Shown piece after piece: positions 1 through 8,975 of a stretch of DNA of 64,000 nt. This stretch comes from UBA9732 sp963599445 (lineage in GTDB: Bacteria; Spirochaetota; Spirochaetia; Sphaerochaetales; Sphaerochaetaceae), in NCBI GenBank assembly GCA_963599445.1, contig CAVBWZ010000011.1, forward strand, positions 33,495-97,494, in the 5' to 3' direction. Every line of letters starts with the position of its first letter. Positions within the stretch are counted from its first letter, which is position 1. A model generated the notes under the pieces. It saw only the letters and a program-made list of their open reading frames with translations, was not told the DNA's origin and made no database searches. A program made the position numbers and the translations under genes.

Positions 1-1164
1 CCTTGGATCTTCTCCAAGTCTTCTTGCAAGGTCGGCTCCCATCTCGGCATGGTTGGAATCGCTCTCGGTCACAATGCCCTTTCCAATGTCATGGAGAAGA
101 CCGCCGCGTCTTGCAATCTCAACGTTCGCACCAACCTCGGATGCAATCATGCCTGCTATCACCGCCACTTCCCTGGAGTGGCTGAGGACGTTCTGTCCAT
201 AGCTGGTTCTGAAGAACAGCCTACCAAGTGCCCTTATGGTCTCCTGGCTCATATTGTGGATTCCAAGGTCGAATACGACCTTTTCACCCTCTTCCGCGCA
301 AATGCGGTTGACTTCCTTCGTGACCTTGGTGACGACTTCCTCGATCCTTGCCGGATGTATGCGACCATCCTGCACAAGTCTCTCAAGAGAGACCCTTGCA
401 ATCTCCTTCCTTATGGGATCGAAGCAAGAAATGACAACGGCCTCAGGTGTGTCATCAATGATGATGTCAACGCCTGTAAGGGTCTCAAGGGCCCTTATGT
501 TCCTACCCTCGCGGCCAATGATCCTTCCCTTCATCTCATCGCTTGGAAGGCTCACTGAACTGACGGTGCTCTCAGAGCTCACTTCCGTCGCAAGCCTCTG
601 GATTGTCGTGACTATGATGTCCCTGGCCGTCTTGTCAGCCTTTGCCAACGCTTCCTGCTCGATCTTGTTGATGAGGGCCTGACCGTCCTTGACGGCCTCC
701 GACTGCATCTTGTCTATGAGAAGGTTCTTGGCTTCATCGCTTGTTATGCCGGCGACACGCTCGATCTCCGACAACCACTTGGTCTCGTTTTCAGCGACCT
801 GTTTGTCACGGAGTTCCAACTGTTCTTCTTTATCTTGTTGCAAGGACTTGGCTTTCTCAAGGTCTTCCTGAACCTTTTCCAAGTTCTCTTCCTTCTGGAG
901 TAACCGTCTTTCAAAACGCTGGAGCTCATTCCTTCTGTCACGGGCCTCGCGTTCCTGCTGCATCTGCTCCTTAAGGAGTGTATCTCTGGTTTCAAGCAAG
1001 AGTTCCTTGCTCTTCGCTTCAGCTTCCTTGATGGCTTCCTGATTCAGCCTTACAGCCTGCTGTTCGACCGACGTAAGCTTTACTTTTCCATACAGCCAGC
1101 GCGCCAGCCAGCCGATTCCAATACAACCAAGACAAAGAAGGATCCATACGAGTGTACTGTTCAT
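1..1164 (-). CDS. rny: Ribonuclease Y (3' end outside window)
   Basis: Membrane-anchored endoribonuclease that initiates mRNA decay. The N-terminus has one transmembrane segment (about residues 4-20), followed by a long Glu/Lys/Gln-rich coiled coil to about residue 180. A KH RNA-binding domain follows, with GRIIGREGRN near residue 212, and then the start of the HD phosphohydrolase domain with the metal-binding His-Asp pair at 358-359 in GLLHDIGKG. 388 residues are present of the usual 510 or so, because the gene runs off the window start. The start ATG at 1164 follows a GGGAGG Shine-Dalgarno and its own promoter. It lies downstream of groEL but is separated from it by a strong terminator, so it is probably transcribed independently. 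Confidence 0.95.
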   Translation of the reverse strand, partial: MNSTLVWILLCLGCIGIGWLARWLYGKVKLTSVEQQAVRLNQEAIKEAEAKSKELLLETRDTLLKEQMQQEREARDRRNELQRFERRLLQKEENLEKVQEDLEKAKSLQQDKEEQLELRDKQVAENETKWLSEIERVAGITSDEAKNLLIDKMQSEAVKDGQALINKIEQEALAKADKTARDIIVTTIQRLATEVSSESTVSSVSLPSDEMKGRIIGREGRNIRALETLTGVDIIIDDTPEAVVISCFDPIRKEIARVSLERLVQDGRIHPARIEEVVTKVTKEVNRICAEEGEKVVFDLGIHNMSQETIRALGRLFFRTSYGQNVLSHSREVAVIAGMIASEVGANVEIARRGGLLHDIGKGIVTESDSNHAEMGADLARRLGEDPR

Positions 1165-1188
1165 ACTATCCTCCCTTATAACTGAACT

Positions 1189-1217
1189 ATTGTAAATACT
1201 GCAACAACCAGTGTCAA
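1189..1217 (-). promoter_or_regulatory. Sigma70-type promoter of rny
   Basis: Reading the minus strand, a consensus TTGACA (1212-1217) is followed after exactly 17 nt by TACAAT (1189-1194), 24 nt before the rny start codon. This is one of the best promoter matches in the window. Confidence 0.75.
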
Positions 1218-1297
1218 GGCAACCCACGCAAAAGGTGTCGCAGAACCAGCAGAACCGGCAGCGTCCAAGGAAACCACCATCTGCGAAGCCGCATAAT

Positions 1298-1332
1298 ACA
1301 AAAAGCCGCTGCAGTGCAAAACCACAGCGGCT
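1298..1332 (-). terminator. Intrinsic terminator of groEL
   Basis: The perfect 8-bp stem AGCCGCTG/CAGCGGCT (1304-1311 with 1325-1332), with a 13-nt loop, is followed on the minus strand by a T run. It lies about 55 nt beyond the groEL stop and insulates groEL from rny. Confidence 0.85.
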
Positions 1333-1387
1333 CATAGTCAAAACCGTAGGCCAAAGACATCGGCCTAGACGCCCAAGGGGCGCGATA

Positions 1388-3016
1388 TTACATCATGCCA
1401 CCCATGCCTGGGTTTGCAGCTGGTGCCGGCTCTGGTGCTGGGATGTCAGTGATTGCGCACTCGCTTGTAAGGATGAGCGCTGCAATGCTGGCTGCGTTCT
1501 GGAGGGCGCTTCTTGTGACCTTGACAGGATCGATGATACCTGCGGAGACCATGTTGACCCACTTGTTGCCGTTTGCATCGTAGCCAACGCCCTGCTCGCT
1601 GTTCTTGCACTTGTCGGCGATGATCGCACCGTCTTCACCTGCGTTCTCGGCGATCTGACGCATTGGCTCCTCAAGGGCTCTGCGGACGATCTTGTAGCCA
1701 ATCTGCTCCTCATCTGTGAGAGCTGAGAGGTCATAGGACTCCATCTTCTTGGCTGCCTGTGCAAGGGCTACGCCACCACCAGGGATGACACCCTCTTCGA
1801 TTGCCGCACGCGTTGCGTTGACAGCGTCTTCGACTCTGTGCTTGCGCTCCTTGAGCTCTACCTCCGTAGGTGCACCAACGTTGATGACCGCAACGCCGCC
1901 GGCGAGCTTTGCAAGACGCTCCTGAAGCTTCTCGCGGTCATAGTCGCTGGTTGTATCTGCAATCTGCTTCTTGATCTGGCCAATTCTGTCCTTGATGTCC
2001 TCAGCCTTGCCAAGACCGTTGATGATTGTGGTGTTCTCCTTCTCGACCTTGACGCTCTTCGCCCTACCAAGCTGTGAAAGCTCTGCGTTCTCAAGCTTCA
2101 TGCCAAGCTCTTCGCTTATGACCTGACCGCCTGTGAGGATTGCAATGTCCTCGAGCATGGCCTTTCTTCTGTCACCAAAGCCAGGAGCCTTGATTGCACA
2201 CACGTTGAGCGTTCCTCTGAGGGAGTTCACGACAAGTGTCGTAAGGGCTTCGCCGTCTACGTCCTCTGCAATGATGAGAAGAGGCTTGCTTGTCTGGACG
2301 ACCTTCTCAAGAACAGGAAGGAGTTCCTTCATGGAGGAGATCTTCTTGTCGTAGATAAGGATGTATGGGTCGTCGAGGAGAGCCGTCATCGTCTCGCGGT
2401 TGTTTGCAAAGTAGGCCGAGATGTAGCCACGGTCGAACTGCATACCTTCGACGAAGTCCGTTGTCGTCTCGATGTTCTTGGACTCTTCAACGGTGATGAC
2501 ACCGTCCATTCCAACCTTCTCCATTGCGCTGGCAATCTCTTCACCAATGACTCTGTCGTTGTTTGCAGAGATGGATGCGACCTGTGCGATCTCTTCCTTC
2601 TCGCTCACAGCCTTTGCATTGGACTTGATCTCCGTGATTGCATCGGAGACGGCCTTGTCGATACCACGCCTGATCCCCATTGGGTTGACGCCAGCGGAAA
2701 CGCTCTTCATGCCTTCCTTGGTGATCGCCCAGGCAAGGACTGTAGCCGTTGTGGTTCCATCACCTGCGACATCGTTCGTCTTGGAAGCGACTTCCTTGAC
2801 TAGCTGTGCACCCATATTCTCAAACGGATCTTCAAGTTCAACTTCACGTGCAACTGTGACACCGTCCTTTGTAATCATTGGAGCACCATACTTCTTGTCA
2901 AGAAGAACGGTCCTTCCCTTTGGACCCAAAGTCGTCATAACCGCCTTTGCAATCTGTTCCACGCCGGATACCAGTGACTTTCTGGCGTCCTCACTGAATT
3001 GAAGCTGTTTTGCCAT
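1388..3016 (-). CDS. groEL: Chaperonin GroEL (Hsp60)
   Basis: ATP-dependent cytosolic chaperonin forming the double-ring folding cage. At 542 aa it has normal family length. The ATP-binding loop DGTTTATVLA is present near residue 87, along with the apical substrate-binding domain and the Gly/Met-rich tail NPGMGGMM. The start ATG follows an AGAGGA ribosome site. No groES is adjacent: the upstream neighbour is an unrelated membrane protein and downstream is rny. No CIRCE inverted repeat (TTAGCACTC-N9-GAGTGCTAA) is visible upstream, so regulation appears to rely on the sigma70-like promoter at 3082-3110 or on something not recognised. The terminator at 1298-1332 makes the gene monocistronic. Confidence 0.98.
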   Translation of the reverse strand: MAKQLQFSEDARKSLVSGVEQIAKAVMTTLGPKGRTVLLDKKYGAPMITKDGVTVAREVELEDPFENMGAQLVKEVASKTNDVAGDGTTTATVLAWAITKEGMKSVSAGVNPMGIRRGIDKAVSDAITEIKSNAKAVSEKEEIAQVASISANNDRVIGEEIASAMEKVGMDGVITVEESKNIETTTDFVEGMQFDRGYISAYFANNRETMTALLDDPYILIYDKKISSMKELLPVLEKVVQTSKPLLIIAEDVDGEALTTLVVNSLRGTLNVCAIKAPGFGDRRKAMLEDIAILTGGQVISEELGMKLENAELSQLGRAKSVKVEKENTTIINGLGKAEDIKDRIGQIKKQIADTTSDYDREKLQERLAKLAGGVAVINVGAPTEVELKERKHRVEDAVNATRAAIEEGVIPGGGVALAQAAKKMESYDLSALTDEEQIGYKIVRRALEEPMRQIAENAGEDGAIIADKCKNSEQGVGYDANGNKWVNMVSAGIIDPVKVTRSALQNAASIAALILTSECAITDIPAPEPAPAANPGMGGMM

Positions 3017-3081
3017 AAAATTTATCCTCTTTTTCTGCTATATGTTTCTATGTCCGGCCCGCATACCGCCGACCAATCCAA

Positions 3082-3110
3082 AAGATACAAAAGAATCTTT
3101 CAGAAATCAA
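3082..3110 (-). promoter_or_regulatory. Putative groEL promoter
   Basis: On the minus strand TTGATT (3105-3110), a 17-nt spacer and TATCTT (3082-3087) precede a leader of about 60 nt to the groEL start. No heat-shock sigma or HrcA site is visible. Confidence 0.5.
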
Positions 3111-3125
3111 GTAAACGCTGGAAAA

Positions 3126-4007
3126 CTAGAAAAGAATCGAAGCCATCCCAAAGGCGAACACCGACGCGAACACATTCGAAAGCAGGTTCACCATATCGTT
3201 GTCCACCCAACGCACCCCCTGCACGAGCTCAAACGGCACACCATCCTTGGAATCCTGCTCCGTAAGCATTCCGGTGTCCGAATCCCTATAGCGGGCCTGG
3301 ACGCACGCACCAAGATACGAATCCACGACGCTCCCTACAAAACCCGTGAGGCATATCACACTTGCACCCATGACGCCGCCTTTCACACCAAACAGCGCAA
3401 ACCAGCATAGACCGATGATGATGGAGGAAACGAATGCAGCGACCGTTCCAAGAAGCGTAACGCCACCTGAAAGCCCCTTTGGAACCGGCGTGAAGGTCCT
3501 TATGGACACTGGAGGATTCTTGCTGAGCCTTCCAACCTCACCTGCAAAGGTGTCGGCTGCAGCCTCGGCGATGGAAGCTCCAAACATCACAAGAGCCGGA
3601 AAGCTTCCGCAGACATACCATATCAACCCTGCAACCATTGCCATGAGGCCGTTTGCAAGGACCTGCATGAGATCCCGCCTTGAACCTTTCTTTTCAATGA
3701 TTCCAATGGAGTCCTTTCCAAAGGCCTTTGCCTGCAGACGCTTTGAGACCTTCCCTACCACATTGGCCCCAACGAAGAAAACGAGGAGAAGCAAAAGCCC
3801 TTCCACTTGGGTCGTCCATAGGACAACAACCCCCATTATTGCTGCAGCGATGGCTCCACTTGGGTCAAGAGAACGTTTTTTCAAGGCAATGAGGGCGAAG
3901 ACGACCATCGTAGAGACCACAACAACCAAAGGAAGAGGCCAAACAAGGCCAAAGAGCCACGCATCTACATAATCTATAAGACGTCCTACTGCACCCATAC
4001 GGGACAT
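3126..4007 (-). CDS. DUF92/TMEM19 family membrane protein (phytyl-phosphate kinase VTE6-like)
   Basis: Polytopic inner-membrane protein of 293 aa with about seven hydrophobic segments. Family-typical blocks are visible: LDPSGAIAAAIMG near residue 47, KKGSRRDLMQVLANG, the acidic ASIAEAAADTFAGEVG, PKGLSGGVTLLGT, and GSVVDSYLGA near the C-terminus. Family members with known function (plant VTE6) phosphorylate phytyl monophosphate to the diphosphate, and most bacterial members are uncharacterised. It lies 37 nt downstream of a dolichol/phytol kinase-like gene, which suggests a two-step isoprenoid-alcohol activation module (inference). No Shine-Dalgarno is clear, and starts at residue 1 or 4 (ATG) are both possible. 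Confidence 0.75.
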   Translation of the reverse strand: MSRMGAVGRLIDYVDAWLFGLVWPLPLVVVVSTMVVFALIALKKRSLDPSGAIAAAIMGVVVLWTTQVEGLLLLLVFFVGANVVGKVSKRLQAKAFGKDSIGIIEKKGSRRDLMQVLANGLMAMVAGLIWYVCGSFPALVMFGASIAEAAADTFAGEVGRLSKNPPVSIRTFTPVPKGLSGGVTLLGTVAAFVSSIIIGLCWFALFGVKGGVMGASVICLTGFVGSVVDSYLGACVQARYRDSDTGMLTEQDSKDGVPFELVQGVRWVDNDMVNLLSNVFASVFAFGMASILF

Positions 4008-4044
4008 ACCATATCACAAAACGATACGACAGGAAAGGAAAGAG

Positions 4045-4782
4045 CTACATTACAGCAGCCGCAAGGTATATTGCAAGCGGAACCGTCACATTGTCCAAGC
4101 CTGACGGAGTATAAGCCTCTGCAAAGGTGGAGACCAAGGCGGCAAGGAACCCAAATCCAAGGGTGCGCCCAAAACCAGAACCTCCAAATAGGACGTTAAG
4201 AAGAATGAAGGAGACGAGCACCACCAGGAACATCGTCAAGGAACCCTCAACGGTCTTGTGGCTGCGCTTTGAAGCCCCCTCTCCCTTGTCCTCACTTCCA
4301 GAAGAACAAAGACGGTGTTTCCCAAACCTCATCCCAACAAGTGCTGCAAGCCCATCCCCATAGCCCATTCCAATCAGGGCGCAACCAACGCACAACCTAT
4401 CTCCAAAGCCAAAGTCCGCAAGAACTATGAGCAGCACGACCGACAACGGGTAGTAGACCATTCCCCAGTTCCTTTTCGAGGAAGACTGTGCAAAAAGAGA
4501 GCCCATGGCCCCCGTAACGTTCATTACGGCATTGACAGCAGCAAAGGCACATAGCCCAACGATGGCCCAAAACGAACGTTCGAATACGAAATAATAGATG
4601 AAAAACCAATTGGAGACACCAATGTGCACAATCTTCCTTGCAATCTCAGGATAAACCAAACCGCTCCTCGCCTCCAAACGACGGGAGCGGCTTCTTCCAA
4701 TGCGGACCACAAGCAAAGCAAGCAGTCCGCATACACCAATGAGACATACAGAGAGGACTATGCCAAGAGCATCACCATGCAC
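4045..4782 (-). CDS. Dolichol/phytol kinase-like membrane protein (SEC59/VTE5 family)
   Basis: Integral membrane protein, 245 aa from the proposed GTG start. Family motifs are EIARKIVHIGVSN (early RKxxH block), GYGDGLAALVG (acidic GDG motif near the middle), KTVEGSLTMF, and AEAYTPSGLDNVTVPL near the end. These match CTP-dependent polyprenol kinases and the related phosphatidate cytidylyltransferases. An upstream in-frame ATG at 4842 would overlap the DUF2207 gene by 71 nt. The GTG at 4782 follows a purine-rich GGAGGCGGAGG and overlaps the upstream stop by 11 nt, so it is preferred. It is translationally coupled to the DUF2207 gene and followed by the VTE6-like gene. Substrate is unknown, with an isoprenoid alcohol most likely. 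Confidence 0.7.
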   Translation of the reverse strand: MHGDALGIVLSVCLIGVCGLLALLVVRIGRSRSRRLEARSGLVYPEIARKIVHIGVSNWFFIYYFVFERSFWAIVGLCAFAAVNAVMNVTGAMGSLFAQSSSKRNWGMVYYPLSVVLLIVLADFGFGDRLCVGCALIGMGYGDGLAALVGMRFGKHRLCSSGSEDKGEGASKRSHKTVEGSLTMFLVVLVSFILLNVLFGGSGFGRTLGFGFLAALVSTFAEAYTPSGLDNVTVPLAIYLAAAVM

Positions 4783-6697
4783 GGCCTCCGCCTCCTCCAA
4801 ATCCGCCACCGGAGAAGCCACCGCCGCCAAAACTGCTGCCACCTACATGCGCACCAGGATTGGACGAGCTGGAGGTCTTTGGAATCGCAGCGACAGGGAC
4901 GACGCGCGACATGCGGGAAGCCATCCTTGAGAAATAGTACACATCAAAGGCCGTAGGTCCGTTGTACCAAGTTGCAGGAGGAATCGAGATTCCCTTGAAC
5001 TTGTCCGCCCAGGTGTTCTCAAGGCCAAGGACGACCGCATAGCCCAGCACATGGTAGTAGACCATTGGATCCTCGTCTATGAGCATCCTCAGCACGGACA
5101 TCTCGACCTTGTCTATGAACTCCCTGTATCCCAGGACCTGTTCGAGCATCCTGTTCCCGTAGGCGCTTCGCTTTGGCATGATTGCAGAGAGGAACGAAAT
5201 CATAGTCGAGCACAGCACCGACACAATGGCCTGCACCACGCCCGGCGTCCCATACCTGGCCATGCCCTCCACGGCAAGGATCCCAAACATGCAGACCGAT
5301 GGCACTGCACACAGCAGGACAGGAAACACATTGGACTTCCTAAGGTACCACTTCCTGAAAAGCAGGAAGAATGCAGTGGTGTTCGCAACAGGAAGCAGGA
5401 ACGCCGCTATGAAGCTTCCAAACGCCACATCCCTTGGGAACTCCATGAGCGAAAGCCTACAGAAGAACAGCATCATTGGAATGATTGCAACGAATCCAAA
5501 GATTGCAGAAAGGACCTCGCTCTTGGTCTCCGCCAAACGCCTGTCCTTTCTGAAATAGCCAATGACCTTTCCTTTTGCAGATGTCATGCACTCATAGAAA
5601 TTGTTCTTTTCAAGGTCCTTGAAATCTATTGTGCCACCCACTTCGCAGCCTTTGAAGAAGCCGTTGAAAAGCTGCACTTCAAGGGACGGGACGTCCGTTC
5701 CGGTCTCTATGGCATACTGCTCTATGTCCTTGAGCTTCGTGAACGTGAACTTGTCGGTCTTCTCCTCTGTTATTGAAAGAAGACCCTTGTCCGCCCAATA
5801 GAAGAGCATGGATATGATGTCCTTGTCGTCCGCTGTCTTGTCTGCAAGATAACCTACAAGTAGCGGAGAAAGACCATCAGGAGCCTCGAACCTTGCCGAT
5901 ACAATTGGAACAGAATCCCTTCCATAGAGCATCCACACTGCTGCCGCCAGGATAAGAAGCAGCACTGAGAACACAGGATTGAGAACGGCAAAGACATCCC
6001 TGAAATCCCAAGGCTGACGTGCATCCTTGTACCATCCGTCAGGAAGTTGGACCCTTAGAGTCAACGCTTCGTATGGTGCAAACGAAGATGCGCTGCCGCT
6101 TATCACGGCAGAGCCGTCGCTTTGCATTTCAATGCGGTATGTCACCCCTGACGAAGAGGTTGAGCCATAGCCACCCCGTGTGAACCACACGTTCCCTTTC
6201 AGGATCGACGAAAGGTCATAGCCTTCCACATAAGGAATGCTTATGGAGAACGTCACATTTCCAACTGGGCATTCCCAACCAGCACCAAGAATGTTGAAGT
6301 AGAACTCGTCGTAACCGTCGTTGGCATCGGCATAGAGGTCGTAGTCGTATGAGATTTCGTATGTCTTGTGACCATAGACCGTCGTGTCCTCCGAGCCGAT
6401 GCGCATGACAAGGTATCCGCTTGAGCGCTCCGTTTCGTATGGGTCGGAGCAGCTCAGGTGCGTTATGCGGGCCTCCACCCCGTTGTAGTCCGTGTAATCG
6501 TATGGGATTTCGCGGTAGATGCCGTGGCGAGGGTTCTGGAAGTTGAACTGCAGGGATTCCTGTACGGAGTGCACTGCATTGTTCCCAACCTCTACGTCCA
6601 CGTTGTAGTTCTCTATATAGTAGTCCGTTGCAAACGCACCTGCGCACATGGCAACGGACACAATGAGAACGAAAACTAAGGAAATAGTCTTCTTCAT
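4772..6697 (-). CDS. DUF2207 domain membrane protein
   Basis: 641-aa predicted membrane protein of unknown function. It has an N-terminal signal peptide (about 1-23, ending AFATDYY), then an extracytoplasmic beta-rich DUF2207 domain (about 25-230). A transmembrane helix follows near 240-258, then a soluble region, paired hydrophobic segments around 400-500, and a C-terminal Gly/Ser tail (GGGGFSGGGFGGGGG) typical of the family. It starts 3 nt after lemA ends. LemA/DUF2207 pairing is widespread in bacteria and implies a shared envelope function, but the biochemistry is not established. The 3' end overlaps the isoprenoid-kinase-like gene, so all four genes from lemA to the DUF92 gene probably form one operon. 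Confidence 0.85.
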   Translation of the reverse strand: MKKTISLVFVLIVSVAMCAGAFATDYYIENYNVDVEVGNNAVHSVQESLQFNFQNPRHGIYREIPYDYTDYNGVEARITHLSCSDPYETERSSGYLVMRIGSEDTTVYGHKTYEISYDYDLYADANDGYDEFYFNILGAGWECPVGNVTFSISIPYVEGYDLSSILKGNVWFTRGGYGSTSSSGVTYRIEMQSDGSAVISGSASSFAPYEALTLRVQLPDGWYKDARQPWDFRDVFAVLNPVFSVLLLILAAAVWMLYGRDSVPIVSARFEAPDGLSPLLVGYLADKTADDKDIISMLFYWADKGLLSITEEKTDKFTFTKLKDIEQYAIETGTDVPSLEVQLFNGFFKGCEVGGTIDFKDLEKNNFYECMTSAKGKVIGYFRKDRRLAETKSEVLSAIFGFVAIIPMMLFFCRLSLMEFPRDVAFGSFIAAFLLPVANTTAFFLLFRKWYLRKSNVFPVLLCAVPSVCMFGILAVEGMARYGTPGVVQAIVSVLCSTMISFLSAIMPKRSAYGNRMLEQVLGYREFIDKVEMSVLRMLIDEDPMVYYHVLGYAVVLGLENTWADKFKGISIPPATWYNGPTAFDVYYFSRMASRMSRVVPVAAIPKTSSSSNPGAHVGGSSFGGGGFSGGGFGGGGGRAW

Positions 6698-6700
6698 GTA

Positions 6701-7255
6701 TTAGAACTGGACCTTCACGTTCTGTCTTTCGGCTTCTGCAACCTCAAGATAGGCCATCTTCTTGAACTTTGAGCCAAACAATCCAACGATGAGGGACGTT
6801 GGGAACGTCTCTATAGTGGTGTTGAACGTCTTGACCACAGCGTTGTAGTACTTCCTTGCCTGAAGGATGTCCTTCTCAAGTGCGGAAAGCTGCTTCTGAA
6901 GGTCCATGAAGTTGGTGTTGGCCTTGAGCTCAGGATATGCCTCTGAAAGTGCGAACAGGCTCTTGAGCGTTCCTGCGAATGCGTTGTCGGCCTTGTCCTT
7001 CTCCTCTATGCTACCGGCGTTCATGGCCTTGTTGCGAGCCTCGATGACCGCAGTGAGAGTCTTCTGCTCGTGTCCTGCATAGCCCTTGACGGTCTCCACC
7101 AGATTTGGAACGAGATCGTATCTCTGCTTGAGGTGTGCATCAATCTGAGCATATGCCTCCTCTCCCTGGTTCTTGAGTCTCACACACTTGTTGTATGCGG
7201 ACATGATAAGCAAAAGCAGTACGACAACAACTGCAATGATGATGAAAGCTGTCAT
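6701..7255 (-). CDS. lemA: LemA family protein
   Basis: 184-aa protein with an N-terminal transmembrane helix (about 2-20), then the helical LemA domain with the hallmark YNKCVRLKNQGEEAYAQID and KQRYDLVPNLVETVKGY. LemA proteins are membrane-anchored coiled coils with the bulk outside the cytoplasm. Molecular function is unknown. The start follows TTGGAGGG. It leads the lemA / DUF2207 / kinase-like / DUF92 operon, and only 76 nt separate it from the pgi stop upstream. Confidence 0.92.
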   Translation of the reverse strand: MTAFIIIAVVVVLLLLIMSAYNKCVRLKNQGEEAYAQIDAHLKQRYDLVPNLVETVKGYAGHEQKTLTAVIEARNKAMNAGSIEEKDKADNAFAGTLKSLFALSEAYPELKANTNFMDLQKQLSALEKDILQARKYYNAVVKTFNTTIETFPTSLIVGLFGSKFKKMAYLEVAEAERQNVKVQF

Positions 7256-7315
7256 TTTTCAACCCTCCAAATTAATTTACCCTATTCGTATATCTTACAT
7301 ACCTACGAGCAGATG

Positions 7316-7349
7316 CTTGCGAAAAAAATCTTCATACTTTTTTCGCAAG
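7316..7349 (-). terminator. Inverted repeat overlapping the end of pgi
   Basis: A perfect 12-bp inverted repeat (7316-7327 with 7338-7349; arm CTTGCGAAAAAA) has a 10-nt loop. The upstream arm lies inside the last codons of pgi (the Ala-Lys-Lys-Val end), and the T-rich arm follows the stop. It probably acts as a terminator or 3' end stabiliser of pgi, although there is no long T tract beyond the stem. Confidence 0.6.
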
Positions 7350-8939
7350 CAGCTGCGAGTACTTTATTAGATTTCCATCCCCTTCGCACCCTGCCAACAC
7401 CTTCTTGGCAAGGATCTTTCCAAGCTGGACGCCTTCCTGGTCAAAGCTGTTTATGTTCCACACGAAACCCTGGAACATGACCTTGTTCTCGAAGTGGGCC
7501 AGTATGGAGCCAAGTGCAAACGGAGTAAGCCTGTCCGCAACCAGAACGCTCGATGGTCTGTTGCCGTCGAACGCCTTGTTTGGATTCTCCTCGTCGTCCT
7601 TTCCGCAGGCGAACGCCACCATCTGGGCCACAAGGTTGGCATTGAGCTTTTCGTGGCTCGTGGAGCCGCCGCTTACGCTGTCAAGGGAGCCCTGAGCCTC
7701 ACGGAACCCTATGAACTGCATTGGAACTATGTCCGTACCCTGATGCAGCAGCTGATAGAACGAATGCTGACCGTTCGTTCCCGGCTCCCCAAAGATTACA
7801 GGACCCGTCTTGTACGAAAGCCTCTCTCCGTTTCTGTTCACATGCTTTCCGTTGGACTCCATGTCAAGCTGCTGCAGGTGGGCTGGGATTCTGTACAGTT
7901 CCTGGCTGTAGGGCAGCACCGCACTGTATGGATAACCAAACACGTTCCTAAGATATATTCCAATCATGGCATCCATGAGCACGCCGTTCTTCCTCACGCT
8001 GGGCTCCAACACCGCGACGTCCTCTGCATGGGCTCCGTCGAGCAGCTGCCTGAACACGTCGAATCCATACACCAACGAAAGCACCACGCCACCCACGGCA
8101 CTCGTGGATGAATACCTACCGCCAATGTAGTCGTCCATGTAGAAGGCGGCCAGAATACTGGAGTCGCTTGCCAATGGGCTCGTGTTGCTCGTAACGGCCA
8201 CTACATGCTTTTCGGGAACAAGACCCTCTATGCCGCTGTCCCTCATGACCTTGAATACAAGGTCTCTGTTTGCAAGGGTCTCCTGCGTGGTTCCGCTCTT
8301 GGAGACGAGTATGAAGAGGGTCCTTTCAAGATCAAGCCCTTCCATTACGTTTGCAGCATCGTCAGGGTCCACATTTGAAAGGAACCTGGCATTGAGCTTC
8401 TTGGTGCAGCCGTCCTTCTCTCCAATGAGATTGAGGGCGTAGCACAGTGCCCTTGGCCCCAAATCAGAGCCGCCTATGCCAATCTGGACCACCGTTGTTA
8501 TTTCCTTTCCGGTCGATCCCTTTATCTCTCCGCTACGGACCTTGTCGGAGAAATCCTTTATGCGAGAAAGTTCGTTCTCATAGAAGGCACCCTTCTCCAC
8601 ACCATCGGCCATTACGGAGACGCCTTCGAGTACGCGTCCTCTTGTCAGCTGGTGCAGCACCAACCTTTTCTCTCCAACGTTCATCACTTCGCCTGACAGC
8701 AATGCCTTGTATTTTCCAATCAGCTGCTGCTCGTCTGCAAGAGCCTGGAGAGCATCCAATATGTCGTCATCCACAGGCAGGGATGCGTAGTTGAACGAAA
8801 GCGACCCTGCTTCGTCTATGGTAGAATTCTCTATTCTGTTTGGAGTAAGTCCCTTTCTGACATCAAAGGGCTTGCATTTCAAAAGCCTTTCATAGGCCTT
8901 GGTCCTATCCATGTCAATGTACTTCAAAGAGCAATCCAT
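7332..8939 (-). CDS. pgi: Glucose-6-phosphate isomerase
   Basis: Interconverts glucose 6-phosphate and fructose 6-phosphate in cytosolic glycolysis. Of the 535 aa, recognisable SIS-domain motifs are VQIGIGGSDLGPRA, VSKSGTTQETLAN (phosphosugar loop) and GGRYSSTSAVGG (family signature), with the long C-terminal half of the large bacterial/eukaryotic type. An in-frame ATG exists at 9002, but it lies within the promoter. The ATG at 8939 follows AAGGAG at good spacing and begins MDCSLKYIDMDRTK. Monocistronic, with its own promoter and terminator. It connects functionally to the glycogen phosphorylase gene at 50 kb. Confidence 0.97.
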   Translation of the reverse strand: MDCSLKYIDMDRTKAYERLLKCKPFDVRKGLTPNRIENSTIDEAGSLSFNYASLPVDDDILDALQALADEQQLIGKYKALLSGEVMNVGEKRLVLHQLTRGRVLEGVSVMADGVEKGAFYENELSRIKDFSDKVRSGEIKGSTGKEITTVVQIGIGGSDLGPRALCYALNLIGEKDGCTKKLNARFLSNVDPDDAANVMEGLDLERTLFILVSKSGTTQETLANRDLVFKVMRDSGIEGLVPEKHVVAVTSNTSPLASDSSILAAFYMDDYIGGRYSSTSAVGGVVLSLVYGFDVFRQLLDGAHAEDVAVLEPSVRKNGVLMDAMIGIYLRNVFGYPYSAVLPYSQELYRIPAHLQQLDMESNGKHVNRNGERLSYKTGPVIFGEPGTNGQHSFYQLLHQGTDIVPMQFIGFREAQGSLDSVSGGSTSHEKLNANLVAQMVAFACGKDDEENPNKAFDGNRPSSVLVADRLTPFALGSILAHFENKVMFQGFVWNINSFDQEGVQLGKILAKKVLAGCEGDGNLIKYSQLLAKKV

Positions 8940-8975
8940 CAACGTCTCCTTACGCGACACTAAGCCACTATAGGG

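Noticed and set aside
4783..4842. Longer start for the isoprenol-kinase-like gene
   Set aside because: It would overlap the DUF2207 gene by 71 nt and lacks a ribosome site, whereas the GTG at 4782 has one.
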